From Parapristionchus giblindavisi (Eukaryota > Nematoda > Chromadorea > Rhabditida > Diplogasteridae), in assembly GCA_943737045.1 (NCBI GenBank), contig CALSFV010000017.1, positions 62,001 to 126,000 of the forward strand: DNA of 64,000 nucleotides. Reading direction: 5' to 3'. Under the pieces are notes generated by a model that saw only the letters and a list, made by a program, of their open reading frames with translations, made no database searches and was not told the origin of the DNA. The first letter of the stretch is position 1. Every line of letters starts with the position of its first letter. This document shows, piece after piece, positions 47,561 to 58,973 of this stretch. A program made the translations under genes and the position numbers.

Positions 47561-49084
47561 TTTCTTTATATGTATCCCTCAAATTCAAAAACTCGCGCCT
47601 TTCCCTGGGGGATCAATGAACTTTATGCTCGGATTACGACATTCCTGTGCACTTAACATTTTAGAGAAAAGCTTTTTTGCATACATTGAGATGTGATCCA
47701 CAGTTCTGCCTGGCCAGTTTAGTCACGAAAAAACTCGTGGGTCCCCTTCTTTAATGATAACTGAGCTTTTTGGCTTAAAATGATTTGATTTCACAATTTT
47801 GAAGACCCTCAAAAGCGACAGATTTGAGCGTAACAAGCTTCCTAGAAAAAAATAGAGCAAAATTCCCAGACTGGCTATGATCTTCGAGAATTCATCGAAT
47901 TCCGGCTTCTGAACACATATTTTAAAATATATGTATATACTTTTGATTATTATCTGTATGAATATCTACTGTTTTGCGACAGTGTTGGCTAAAAATATGA
48001 CTCTTATTAAAATATGAATTGGGTTTTCCTTTTCCAGCGCTGTATCTTCCGGTTACAATTTGTAGTAAACTCTTATAAAAGAACGAGTGTTAGTACCAAA
48101 GAATACATTACTCACTACAATATGTTTTAGTCTGGATATACATTTTTTATATTCAACATAGAATTTGTTTCTTTGCCCTTTTCCTCATGCAAGGAGGCAT
48201 ACTACTTGTTTTTATTTATTATATAATATCACAAGTCTCCAGATTCAAGATCGTATTATATTATTGCACTTGTGATGTATAATAATATTTTTTTCTGCGT
48301 TGACTTTTGGATGTTTATCATCTAGGAAAATATATACAGCGTTTCCTCGTATAGTTTTTACCAGAATTTATGTGCCTTTCTGCATCCCCATAGTTATCCT
48401 GATCATTTTTGATTTGAACAGACTTAGCAGATCTTGCAATTCTTCGTACAATCTTCGACTTTAGCTTTTTGCACTCGAAGTTGTTTGAACATGACTCCTG
48501 AGTGTCTATATATTATCTGTATAATCCATGCACTTAGACTTGAAGATAAAAATGATTGTTAATCCAATCCGGCTTCCATACTCCGCATTTTTTCGACTGT
48601 CTTTTTTTATATCAGAGATACGTCACAAAGTAGGCTGAACAGCACTGTGAGCTGAGTTCAGGCAATTCGGTCTGTAATTAGCCCCGAATTCAGACATAAT
48701 TTCTGTCTTAAAATCAGATATCCTGACCCTTTAGCTCCCATTCTTTCAAAGTGTGGCCGATGAATCCTAATTCATATCATTTATCCTCTTCTAACAAATA
48801 ACAGTGAATAAAAATTACATAATTTAACATATTTTATACATTAGTTAAATAATGCTATCTGTCTGTCTTTGCGACACTTTTGACTAATGACACTTAAAGT
48901 TTTTATTTTCAGCGCTGTATTTTTCCATTATAAATTAAGATTGATTCTGGCTGGGTACAGTCGATTTTTGAAATTTGATAAGTTGAGCAATATTTTTTTA
49001 ATTCGAATCCGCGGCCATGTGTTAGGCCGTCCGTGTTTTTTACGACAGTGCCAGGAAGTCGAAGAGATAGGACTTATTTCAGCA

Positions 49085-49154
49085 CGAAAATGACAAGTTT
49101 GAAGCCAGCCTATAGGTCATGACCTATAGGCTGGCTTCAAACTTGTCATTTTCG
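49085..49154. repeat. 70-bp perfect palindrome
   Basis: Every base from 49085 pairs with its mirror up to 49154, centred between 49119 and 49120 on GGTCATGACC, with no loop. Flanking bases do not continue the symmetry. Confidence 0.95.
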
Positions 49155-49569
49155 AATATTAAACTTGAGGCTTTGAACGTTTAAACACATTTTTCATATA
49201 ATCCTTGCGATTTGGCAAAAAAACTTGTCGGATCCTTCTTTCAAGCCCTTCACTACGAATGTCCAGTACCAATGAAGGGTTTCTTTCCGGAAAATGATTA
49301 TCTCATATTCTTTTTCTCTGCTTATCGCTGGATTATTAGACCAAAACATCGTGACGTCCTGGTCGAACATCACAAACTCCGTTTTGCAGTGAAAAATGGA
49401 AGGAGTTTGGGAGAAAATCACCAAAATTGTTAAATTCCTGAACAACATGTTCTTATTGACCGTATTTCAATAAGCTTCACAATAAATTTGCTTTTTTTTC
49501 TGTTCTCAAATCCAACAATTCAGTCATAAGTTGAATGAATCTGAGGGAAATGCTGAAAACACTGTGGAC

Positions 49570-49760
49570 TCTGATATTTCGAAACTTAAAGTCTACTTAA
49601 ACTACGTCACACACTTGAAGTAGAAGTGAAAGAACATTTGACGAAATGCATTACAGTATACCACACCACTTTAAGTAGACTTACGTTTAACTTGAAGTAG
49701 ACTTACAAGTCTACTTAAAGTGAAGACTTTGAGTAAGCTTTAAGTTTCGAAATACCAGAG
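49570..49760. mobile_element. ACTTGAAGT-rich palindromic element, copy 2
   Basis: Inverted ends CTCTGATATTTCGAAACTT / AAGTTTCGAAATACCAGAG around an AT-rich interior of repeated CTACTTNAAGTG motifs. It is related to 29486-29706. Confidence 0.65.
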
Positions 49761-50109
49761 GAGATGTTTCTTGCAAAAAAAATAGAAACTTCTTGTGGCT
49801 TCTTGTGTCAAATTTCGTTCCGTGCAAACCAATTAAAGGGGTTTCTTTCCAGATAATAATTATCCTTAAACGATGAGCGTAACTTCTTGTTGTAAATCAC
49901 AAGGCGAGTAGGTTTACGTTTCATTGCGTTGTGAAGTAAACACATAATTCGTGTAGTTTGGAACGAAAAAAGGGAAAAAATGGGCGGAGTTTCGTTAGAG
50001 ATATTGCAAATTCATTCAAAGAAGCATCTTATAGTCGTATTCGTATTACTTCCTCATCTGACATATCTTTTCTGGACTTTCGGACCTTGGCCCTTAAATC
50101 TGATCTACC

Positions 50110-50211
50110 GTAATTCCTTGTCTAATAGTCTGATCTACCGTAATTTATATGTATGATGCGTGACCCAGCGTGCGTTCTCTGACCCTCTGAACTACCGTAC
50201 TCCAGTTGTCA
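50110..50211 (+). promoter_or_regulatory. Upstream region of zinc-finger gene A with CTGANCTACCGTA motifs
   Basis: Three copies of a TGATCTACCGTAAT / TGAACTACCGTACT motif lie within 110 bp of the ATG. The same motif, in tandem, lies upstream of the paralogous gene B (58848-58973), so it predates the duplication or is maintained. Confidence 0.5.
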
Positions 50212-53200
50212 ATGACGCTACCGCGAGAGTTTTCCGCACTCGAACCGCATCAGCTTCTATTCCTGCTTGCTGCCACCACTCCATCGGCCAATGCTATTAC
50301 AAGTCTATCGAATACTGTATCCGCATCGGCTACCGCTGTACAAGCGGAAGCGCGGATGCGTGCCGCGTGCGCGTCTCAGGCGCTACTGACGAGCAGTAAG
50401 TTCGGAATAAATGGAGCAAGCAATATGGAAAATATCCACTGGTGAACGAGGGGGGGGGGGTGTTAGTGAAAGTACAAAAATATAGATAAAATAGACAAAA
50501 CCGGTCGAGATGGTACATAAAGTACAATAATAGTGATTTTTCAGACATAAAAGAATTTATGGACATACAAATACATCAACAGCAACAGACGAAGAATGGT
50601 ATGTTTTCATTTGTCTGTGATCGATCGATCTACCGTAATCTTTACTTTTTTTATATACCGTAATCTCGTTCTAGAGCCGCTAGACTCGGCCTATCCTTTC
50701 ACAAATATAGGACAGTGTATGCAAATGCAGACAATCGATATACTTGGTGAGTGATCAATATTAACGAGCTACAGTAATCCGTATAAAATCCTTTCAGGAA
50801 CTCCTTTCGCTTCAACGAGTGGTCTACGATCCAATTCCGAAGAGGCGATGTCTGGATTATCCGTGCTAAGTGCTAGGTAAATAGACAGATTATGTTTAAA
50901 ACATTATGACGGAATATCCTCAAAGAAATTTAAAATTTAACGATCTGGTTACATCATCTGACCTACCGTACACTGTCTGACCTGAACAACCGTACTCCAG
51001 CTGTCAATGACGAGGTTTCAGCACTCGAATGACAGTTGGCAATGGGAGTAAGACTGTGGCCAAAGTGGATGGAAAGTAAAATTGATTCATATATTGATGG
51101 ATCGCAATTTCTCTTTTGTGATTCTTACCTTTGTGCTTATTGTTAGCGAAACAAAGTTGCAAAAACAAAGAACTTGATATTTTCGAATTGATTTTAATTG
51201 AAATAACAATGCTGAATTACTAAGCTGAAATAACATATTCTCAGGGGAATCGAACTCGTGTGCAAAAAGTAATCATCACTGTACCACAGATCGGTTGGAA
51301 ATGAGAGTCCACCCCCTCTGAAAATTAACAAAATCGATAAATCGCAACCTTTGAAAGTTGCTTACTATAAGTGGACCGTGCTGATAGTCGCTATTTAGGT
51401 CACTCCCTGTAATTTGTGCTATCACAGAAACCATTCCATAGTGAGACTAGGAACTAGCTAGACTTGGAACTTGTATATTAATCCGATGGGGTGACACAGT
51501 CCATGTATAGTTATTTTCCAATGAAATAGTGTGTGATGACGTAAAAGATATGAAATATGACTGAAAATAACTATAATCTCAAAATTTAAATGAAAATAAC
51601 AGCGGCTAAATATAGCTTATATCTTCTTCTTTCCTTTGAAAAATCGTATTATTGAAAACTGTCCTGTGTGGGTCATCCTACTGATGAGGCCCATCCCACA
51701 CGGGTCGGTCCAGTGTCTAGGACCAGGGCCGAAACACTGGATCGTTTTTTATCTCTAGATAGTCAGTCTTTACATAGTTTCGTTTCTAACACAACCTACT
51801 TTAAAACCATTCTTTCATTACTTTAACTCTAATGGTGATATACCCCCTGTATTCCCCGAGACCTTTATGCTGAAGAGGAAGTGGATCAAATTGACCTTTG
51901 TCGTTGATTTTTTAGGATTTAAAAAATAATATTTAAAAATCAATATTTCCCAAATTCAGAAGAACCTCCCAATCGTCATTTGATGGTCTCCTTCGTTGCT
52001 GTTATTGCCCTAAGAAATGGAGCGGAAATGAAGCTGTCAGTTTACAAAAAATCGTCCCTACCAATGAATTGCACTTATTAAGAATCTTTTCTTATACATA
52101 TATAATATATTCGGATCTTTGATGAACATAGTAAAGACATTGCATTAGTTAAATCAGTTTTATATTTCAGCTTCAACAACACATGGAAGAGTGTAAGAAC
52201 GATCGACCACACGCGTGCCCTCAATGCAATAAACGATTCAAGGCATGATCTTTGATATTAGAGCTTTGCTCTTTGATCTTTAATCTTTGTTCTTTGATCT
52301 TTAATCTTTGTTCTTTGATCTTTAATCTTTGATCTTTGATCTCTTCAGGCTCGTGGTGGTCTTCAGCAGCATATGCGCATTCACAATCAGGACCGACCTT
52401 ATGAGTGCAAAGTGAGTTCATTCAAGTGACACCTCAAGCAAATTTGAAACTCTCCGCTCTAACCACACTCTCTCGCTCTATTTGTCTGCGAGAGAGAATT
52501 GCAAATGAGTGAAATTATCTAATGGTGTACCTTTAATCAATATATTCGTATTCGATAAGTGGAAATCAGGATAATTTAAACAATTCAGCAATGTGATAAG
52601 CGTTTCACGCAGAAGAGTCACATCGATCAACATATGCGAATTCATACTGGTTTGTATTTTTAATTTCTTTATAAAAATATCGTTTTTTTGAAATTGGAAT
52701 CATGACCCAATTTTAATTTTGATTTAGCATTTTTCAATGCCTGATAGTAGTGAGGGGTTGGTGGTAATTTCTAGTATGCGATGATGGTTAATTCGGTATT
52801 GGATTTAGGAATTAGAGGAAATATGTGGCTGTAAAAAAAGATTATGAGCAATCCTTTGAAAGCTCACTCTTGTTAGTTTCTTGATCTTTGATCTTTCTAG
52901 GTGAGAAACCATTCGTGTGTCAGTATTGCGGTCGTAGTTTCCGACAACGAAGTCAACAACAGGGACATGAAGTAACTCACTTGAATCAAATTGTGGCATC
53001 TAGAGCGATCACAGCGAATATTCAGTAAGCCCTTCCACTTCCACTTACATTCAGGATGTATTCATCAAAATACCATTTCAGGATGACCGATGGATCTTCG
53101 AATGCGGCAATAACTGCTGAGGTTTGTTTAGAGAATACATACTTTTTTTTTTCAAATATACGCGTGAGGTGCATGGATAGAATAAAGCTCTGTTCGCCGC

Positions 53201-53571
53201 ACAACATCGAAACGCAACTTACCCGGCTTCTTAAAGCTTTCACGATATTTTGACGAGACAAAGAACAAAGACAGATCGAAACTGAAATTAGCGATGAAAA
53301 AATCGATAATTCCAGACCGTATTAAACGTATCACACGATTCCAGTCATTCTCCACGTGAAGAAGTATGGTTTTGTTCAATCATAAAATAAATAAATCTGA
53401 TCGTTACAGCCTACAGTACCTTCAACAACTATCCAGAATAACAATCCATATCCATCCGTGATGGTTCCCGCCCAATCTACGCTGATTGGTCAAGAAACAG
53501 GAAATATCGTTTCCGCACTGCTCGGTCTTACCGCTGCGAACACGGTAAATATTAAGCTGTTGACGAAATAA
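50212..53571 (+). CDS. C2H2 zinc-finger protein, gene A
   Basis: Eleven exons, 328 residues: 50212-50395, 50545-50598, 50675-50746, 50798-50876, 51960-52035, 52171-52242, 52349-52411, 52589-52649, 52901-53024, 53082-53121, 53410-53571. Probable nuclear DNA-binding protein. The N-terminus (MTLPREFSALEPHQLLFLL) is Ala/Ser-rich; then come QCMQMQ and the zinc fingers: a C2HC-type finger (CYCPKKWSGNEALQQHMEEC) followed by three C2H2 fingers (CPQCNKRF.., CKQCDKRFTQ.., CQYCGRSFRQ..) with a HTGEKPF linker. Intron 52243-52348 has a GC donor, where gene B has GT. The last exon reads to TAA at 53571; splicing to a TGA at 53604 is also possible. Family within the C2H2 class is not identified. Confidence 0.88.
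50950..51060 (+). pseudogene. Duplicated fragment of zinc-finger promoter and first exon, inside intron 4 of gene A
   Basis: CTGACCTACCGTACACTGTC, then ACCGTACTCCAGCTGTCAATG and CAGCACTCGAATGACAG-like DNA repeat the order of the gene A/B promoter and start of exon 1. The frame is lost, so it is a truncated relic. Confidence 0.65.
51244..51312 (-). pseudogene. tRNA pseudogene in intron 4 of zinc-finger gene A
   Basis: The minus strand has box B AGTTCGATTCC and a weak box A TGGTACAGTG. The anticodon region is an unpaired T-run and the stems are broken. Confidence 0.5.
52427..52532. mobile_element. Diverged AGGCACACC-family MITE, copy 3
   Basis: Shares GCAAATTTGAAACTCTCCGC and CTGCGAGAGAGAATTG with the family. 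The left TTAA is lost (TCAAGTGACACC) and the right end reads GTGTACCTTTAA. It lies in an intron of zinc-finger gene A, straight after exon 52349-52411. Confidence 0.65.
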
Positions 53572-54590
53572 AGGCATATCCAATGAACGTCTGTTGTTTT
53601 CAGTGACGCGCTAATGGATTTTTGGCTGTGTACTGGTTAATATCGAACAACCTAGATAGTACCGTTTGTTCCAATAGCTAATTCTTTTTGATTAAGTATT
53701 CAAAGTCCATAATTTACGATATCAAAATTAATGAAAATCAAAACGACAAATCCCTTTGTGAAAGCGTATGTAATTGAATGGATTAATAATCCAATCCATG
53801 AATGATTTCATAGACTCCGACTGTGAGCGAACATTCTGGCATGATATCTGTGATATTTAATTTGTCCTGCTTTCGTTTTAACCTAATTTTAATGTGTTAC
53901 TACATATATTGGTTCGTGTTTGCATATCATTATTTTAGCATTATCAATACATCTGACATCTGGCTCTTTTGAAAAGTTCTAAAAATGAATGAGCAGTTGA
54001 GAGTCTTAGATGCGTTTTGTGTATTATGTTATGTAATGATAAATGCTTTAATTATTGTTATGTTATTAACACTTTTCTTATGCTTCTTTGAATCAATTTG
54101 TTTCCTTTAACTATGTGTCATAAGTCTAACATATGAATTATAGCCATTCTTTTGTTCGCAGTATTTGATATCGTTTATCAATTGAACAATTCCTAACCAG
54201 AACAATTGAGGAATCGCAATATTAACAATATTTTGCTACAAAGTTACAAAAAAGTTCATGGCTGAGATTAATACTCCTATATATCGAGTGGAATGTGGAA
54301 ATGACGTACCGGTTCTTAAGATTACACAAAATTATACAACAATCAATATAAAAAAATCTAATAATGCTTTCTCCAAATCTCACAAAAGATTACATGGACT
54401 CAAGATATATGGCAAAATACGAGAGTTAAGGATGTTCCTATTCACAGATTTCATTATTTGAGCTTTACAAAAGTTGGAAGGAAAACGATGATCTGCTCAT
54501 TAAACACGATATGTTACAATTCAATTGAGCGGACCATCAGGCCTTTTTAAATTCATAAAGTCTAAATATCGGATAGGAATGGATGCTGTA

Positions 54591-54702
54591 CAGGCACACC
54601 CGAGCTAATTTTACTCTCCGCCGTGACAACACTCTCTCGTAGACAAAGGAGCGAGAGAGCCTGATCAGAGCGGAGAGTTTCAAACAAGCTCATGGTGTGC
54701 AT
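54591..54702. mobile_element. AGGCACACC-family MITE, copy 4
   Basis: Left end TACAGGCACACCCGAGCTAA, right end AGCTCATGGTGTGCATTTAA, centre CTCTCTCGTAGACAAAGG. It lies between the two zinc-finger genes. Confidence 0.75.
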
Positions 54703-54858
54703 TTAAGCAAAGATTTGGGATATGGTAGAAACCGAATGATTTATGCATTAGAAAGGTAATTTGAAGGATGGAAAGGAGTGCGACCTTTCTAACAGTCCAG
54801 AGAGCGTAGTATACCTGACAACTTTGACAAAGGCCATTTGAGGATTGGGGAATCAAAT

Positions 54859-55080
54859 ATGGACGGAAATGATTTTCTGGATCGTAGACGATATGAGAAC
54901 TATTCTAATCGGAATAACTATGCACAGCACAAAAGAATACGAAGAATTCTGTACATATATTTGGCAAGAATTAATTGTCGGAACGAAAAATTCTACGATG
55001 ATGCCGGATTAGTGAGAGCTGTCAATCAAATTCAATGGTTGGAAAGTCGAAGATGGAATAGTTACTGGAGATTGCATTAG
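54859..55080 (+). CDS. Hypothetical small ORF between the zinc-finger genes
   Basis: A single open frame of 73 codons from ATG 54859, rich in Arg, Asn and Tyr (RRRYENYSNRNNYAQHKR, then QIQWLESRRWNSYW). No family is recognised and no splice or poly(A) signal supports it. It could be a relic of a mobile element. Confidence 0.2.
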   Translation: MDGNDFLDRRRYENYSNRNNYAQHKRIRRILYIYLARINCRNEKFYDDAGLVRAVNQIQWLESRRWNSYWRLH

Positions 55081-55258
55081 ATGACCTGAAAATAATCAAT
55101 TGAAAAGTATCAAAATGAACATATGACGAAAGCACTAATTTGTTTGAAACTGGAAACTACAGTAAAGCAGAATTTGAATACTGAATATCAGCTTTTCCGA
55201 TTGTTTGCGTTATTTTACTTAAGATTTGACAGAATTTATCTCGGAAGGAGTGGAATTT

Positions 55259-58200
55259 TCAAAGATTGTTAATTAAAAATATACACATGGTGCGAGTCGA
55301 ATAAAGAGAAAGTTTAGTTTGATGATGGGATACAAATATCGATGATATACCTCCTGATTGTAGAGTGAGAAGCGAGGATACATCTCCTCCTCCCAGTCCA
55401 ATCAGTCCCGAATGACTCATCATTGATTGATGAATGGACGGATACGATATGTTAGCCTGGCTTACTGTAAGCTGAAATCAAAATATTGATTGATCCTGTC
55501 ATAATCAGAAATGGTACCTGTTCGTGTGGAGATCGGTTGGTTGCATGATGAGAGAGATTCAGTGCGGACTAAAATTGCAAAAATACATTTCAGAAAACTA
55601 TATATAAAAAATATATTCGTCCAATCTGGGTGGACAGTCCGTAGAGGTATCGTTAAGCTATGCGCATATCTTTCGTTTTATTTGTATGGATCTAGTTTAC
55701 CGTACATTACTCTATTTACAAATGGATTTCCCGGCTATTATATACCATCTTTTATGATTGAACCAACGTGCTAAAGTGTATTCCGTTACAATCCTATTAG
55801 AGATGCTTGTGGTATGAGCTAATCATCATCACACATCTAACATCCGACATAATCTGCATAATACTAAAATCCATATTATTATACTAACAAAAAGCTTGCG
55901 TGTTAACTGCGATTTATAAAGCGAGACAGGAAGTACTCTTAGATCTATGATAATAAGTACTTCTTGAGAAGTTTGCGGGATATCTGTTAGATAAGATTAA
56001 ACACGACCAACCTCACTACAGTCTCCAGCAAGCAGCGCCGTCGATGCTGTTCCAGGGACGTGCCTAAGTATGACTTAGCGTTAAGTACATCTAAGGTAGA
56101 GTTTAGTTCTTACCCTAGATTGAGAGTAGCAGCTCGATGTTGAGAGGCCATAAGTTGATTGAGGTGAGTACTCTCATGGCCTTGTTGCTGACTTCGTTGT
56201 CGGAAACTACGACCACAATACTGACATGCGAATGGTTTCTCTCCTGGAAAGATCAATGATTATGGGGAATAGAACTGCTGGACTAAACATTTTGTGTTGT
56301 ATGATATATATTGTGTAATATTAAAAGGAAAAGACATATGCAATCTTTTACATTAAGTAATTCGTATCTAATTATCGGTTATAGCTTTCTAAGTATCTGC
56401 CAATTTTTGCTAAAGTTGCTAATTTACATAAGACTATCATGAGTTATTATAGTCCGTATAAAATGTACTTGTATAATTGGGTTGCTACTGGCTGCTAAAC
56501 AGAGAAAGAACTATCGATCAACTCCTCACTTTTTCCTCCCTTCTTTCCTCGCTCTCTCTGATCTACGTACTATCTCACTTGCTTACTCTCTCTAAACATA
56601 GAAACACATTGTGGCTGTGACTGGCTACTCTCGTACCAAATAACAAGTGTATTTTATATGGTCAATAGTTATTTCACAGTTATGCTGTTACTTTATAAAT
56701 TAAATAAATCAACACGAACCAGTATGAATTCTCATGTGTTGATCGATGTGACTCTTCTGCGTGAAACGTTTCATACATTGCTGAGAAATAATCACCGTTA
56801 TTGTTAGACCAACATATCACGGTTTAAAAATACAGAATATTTTTTAAATCAATATGAAAGATCAATATCCAAACCGACCTTGCACTCATAGGGTCGCTCC
56901 TGATTATGAATACGCATATGCTGTTGAAGACCACCACGAGCCTGAAGAGATCAAAGATCAAAGATCAAAGTACACAGTTCAAAGCTCAGAGATCAAAGAT
57001 CAAAGATCAAACCTTGAATCGTTTCTTGCACAGACCACACTCGTGCGTTCGATCATTCTTGCACTCCTCCATGTGTTGTTGAAGCTGAAATGTTTATAAT
57101 CAATAAAATTTTGGCCAGAAACCAAAACAGTTTCCATGCAAATTCTTGAGTTTCATTTAAAAAAACCTATTTAAAACGATTTGGAACTACCGACAATGGT
57201 TATTTTCCGTATTTGTTTGACAATTCGAGTGTAGAGCAAAGCGTAGAGTTAAAATTTGGCCATTGTCATTTGTTTATGGACTGACCGCTTCATTGCCACT
57301 CCATTTCTTCGGACAATAACCGCATCGGAGTAGACCATCGTGGGATGCGCGAGAAGAACGTCTAAAACAGATCAATGATCATGTAATTCCTTATTTTTAA
57401 TTTTGTTAATTTTAATTAAATGCATACTCGAATCCTTCGACTCGAGACTTTTCCACATGATATCAAAACCACTCCGGATCAAAAGTATCTTTTAATGTTT
57501 TTTTAGCGCGATAATATCAAAGTTATTCATCATTTCCTAATGCGAGAGATTTTCTTTCCAATGCCAGAAAAAATAGGCTAATTTTTTTCAATAGTAAAGA
57601 GCAAATCTAGTGCGAAAAATTGTAAACAGTTCAGAGAAACAAATTTGTTGAGTACAATATAATGTTTCTTTTTTTTAGAATTACAAATAAACTCCCCCCT
57701 CAGTTTTACTATGAGTTTGTCAGTGAGTCAATCAGTTAGTGAAGTTCTACTGTCAGTTTAAAATTTATTCGCTCATATTCTTTGACTCAAAGCTTTTTAT
57801 CACCGAGAAACCATAAAATCGGTTCCATACACGTTTTGTGATAAGATGAGCTGCTTTTCCAACCCACGCCACATCACTTTTTGATCTCAAATTGAGTCCA
57901 AATATAAACAACTACTATATTTATCCTCATATTATATCATATGAAATCATGAACAGTATATCCCTCTCCCACCTAGTATTAAGCGCGGATAATCCTGATA
58001 TAGATCCTTCCGAGTTAGACCGCGCGCTTCCTGTCGCCGCGGCGTAGGGGGATCCTGAACGGATTATCGGATTACTAGCTTCTCAATTTTGATCACTCAC
58101 CAAGTATATCGATTCCCTGCATTTGCATACACTGTCCAAGATTAGCGAGGGGGTAGGTAGGGTCGAGGGGTTCTAGAAATATATTATGGTAGATCAAGAT

Positions 58201-58835
58201 ACGTTTTTATATTGCATGACTTTTGGAGAATTGAAAACCTACAATACATGTAGTTTTACAATGACACGAGGAAATTGGTTTTAGCAGGGTTTTCTAATGA
58301 CAAAATTAGTTTACTTTAAAATAAAATAAATAAAATTACCATTCTTCATTTGTTGTTGATGTACTACATGAGTGTCCATGATCTCTTTCATATCTGAAAA
58401 TATATTGAACAGCTAATAATAGCTCATTAATTTCATTAAAAAGTATTTATGCTTCGTAGAAAAGTTACGAAAATAATAGAGAATACTATCCCCTTTTCAC
58501 ACCTTCTCTCATTTAAACGTTTCATTTTATTTTTTTATCGGATTTTTAAACATTCACGATTCATTGTACAGTGTCCGTGTTTTCAAGTTTTTTACGTTTT
58601 CAGAAATAAAAATAACGAAAAGCTCACTTCTTCCACTAATAAACTCACTAAAAGTTGTATTCGTGAGAAACGTTTGAGACGCGCACGCAACGCGTAACCG
58701 CGTCTCCGCTGCGGATGCCGCGGCCGTTACCGAATTCGCCAGGGTTGTGATAACATTAGTAGAAGGAGTGGAGGCCGCGAGCAGGAATAGCAACTGCTGC
58801 GGTTCGAGTGCGGAAAACTCTTGCGGGAGCGTCAT
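55259..58835 (-). CDS. C2H2 zinc-finger protein, gene B (inverted paralogue of gene A)
   Basis: Eleven exons, 353 residues, read from 58835: 58649-58835, 58340-58393, 58101-58172, 57973-58054, 57286-57361, 57013-57084, 56879-56941, 56720-56780, 56114-56243, 56012-56063, 55259-55471. Phases match those of gene A throughout. Same order of parts: MTLPQEFSALEPQQLLFLL start, QCMQMQ exon, C2HC finger (CGYCPKKWSGNEALQQHMEEC), and three C2H2 fingers. The finger exons are nearly identical to gene A; the N-terminal and C-terminal exons have diverged. In the third finger a Met replaces the Asp of gene A (QCMKRFTQ). The two stops face each other about 1.7 kb apart. Exon 10 is the least certain. Confidence 0.87.
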
Positions 58836-58847
58836 AGCCAGCTGGAG

Positions 58848-58973
58848 TACGGTAGGTCAGAATCATAACCAAGTACGGTAGGTCAGAAACACAAGTGAGT
58901 ACGGTAAGTCAGAAACTCAAGTGAGTACGGTAGGTCAGAAACATAAGTGAGTACGGTATGTCAGAAAAAAAAA
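58848..58973 (-). repeat. 26-bp tandem repeat upstream of zinc-finger gene B
   Basis: Nearly five copies of a unit beginning GTACGGTAGGTCAGAAAC, 12 bp before the start codon of gene B. On the coding strand each unit contains TCTGACCTACCGTAC, the motif also found upstream of gene A. It is a likely 5' UTR or promoter element. Confidence 0.85.

Larger units (their letters stand above)
45954..47750. mobile_element. TTAA-type MITE, copy 4, disrupted by a Tc1-type palindrome
   Basis: Ends AGAAGGGGGCCCACGAG / CTCGTGGGTCCCCTTCT, flanked by TTAA (45950-45953, 47751-47754). A 1.43-kb element (46049-47479) is inserted in it. The family core CGCGCCTTTCCCTG and a tRNA-like segment (47486-47560) follow. 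Confidence 0.8.
47751..50100. other. Intergenic stretch before zinc-finger gene A
   Basis: AT-rich, with no gene seen. It contains a 70-bp perfect palindrome (49085-49154) and the second copy of the ACTTGAAGT-rich palindromic element (49570-49760). Confidence 0.5.
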
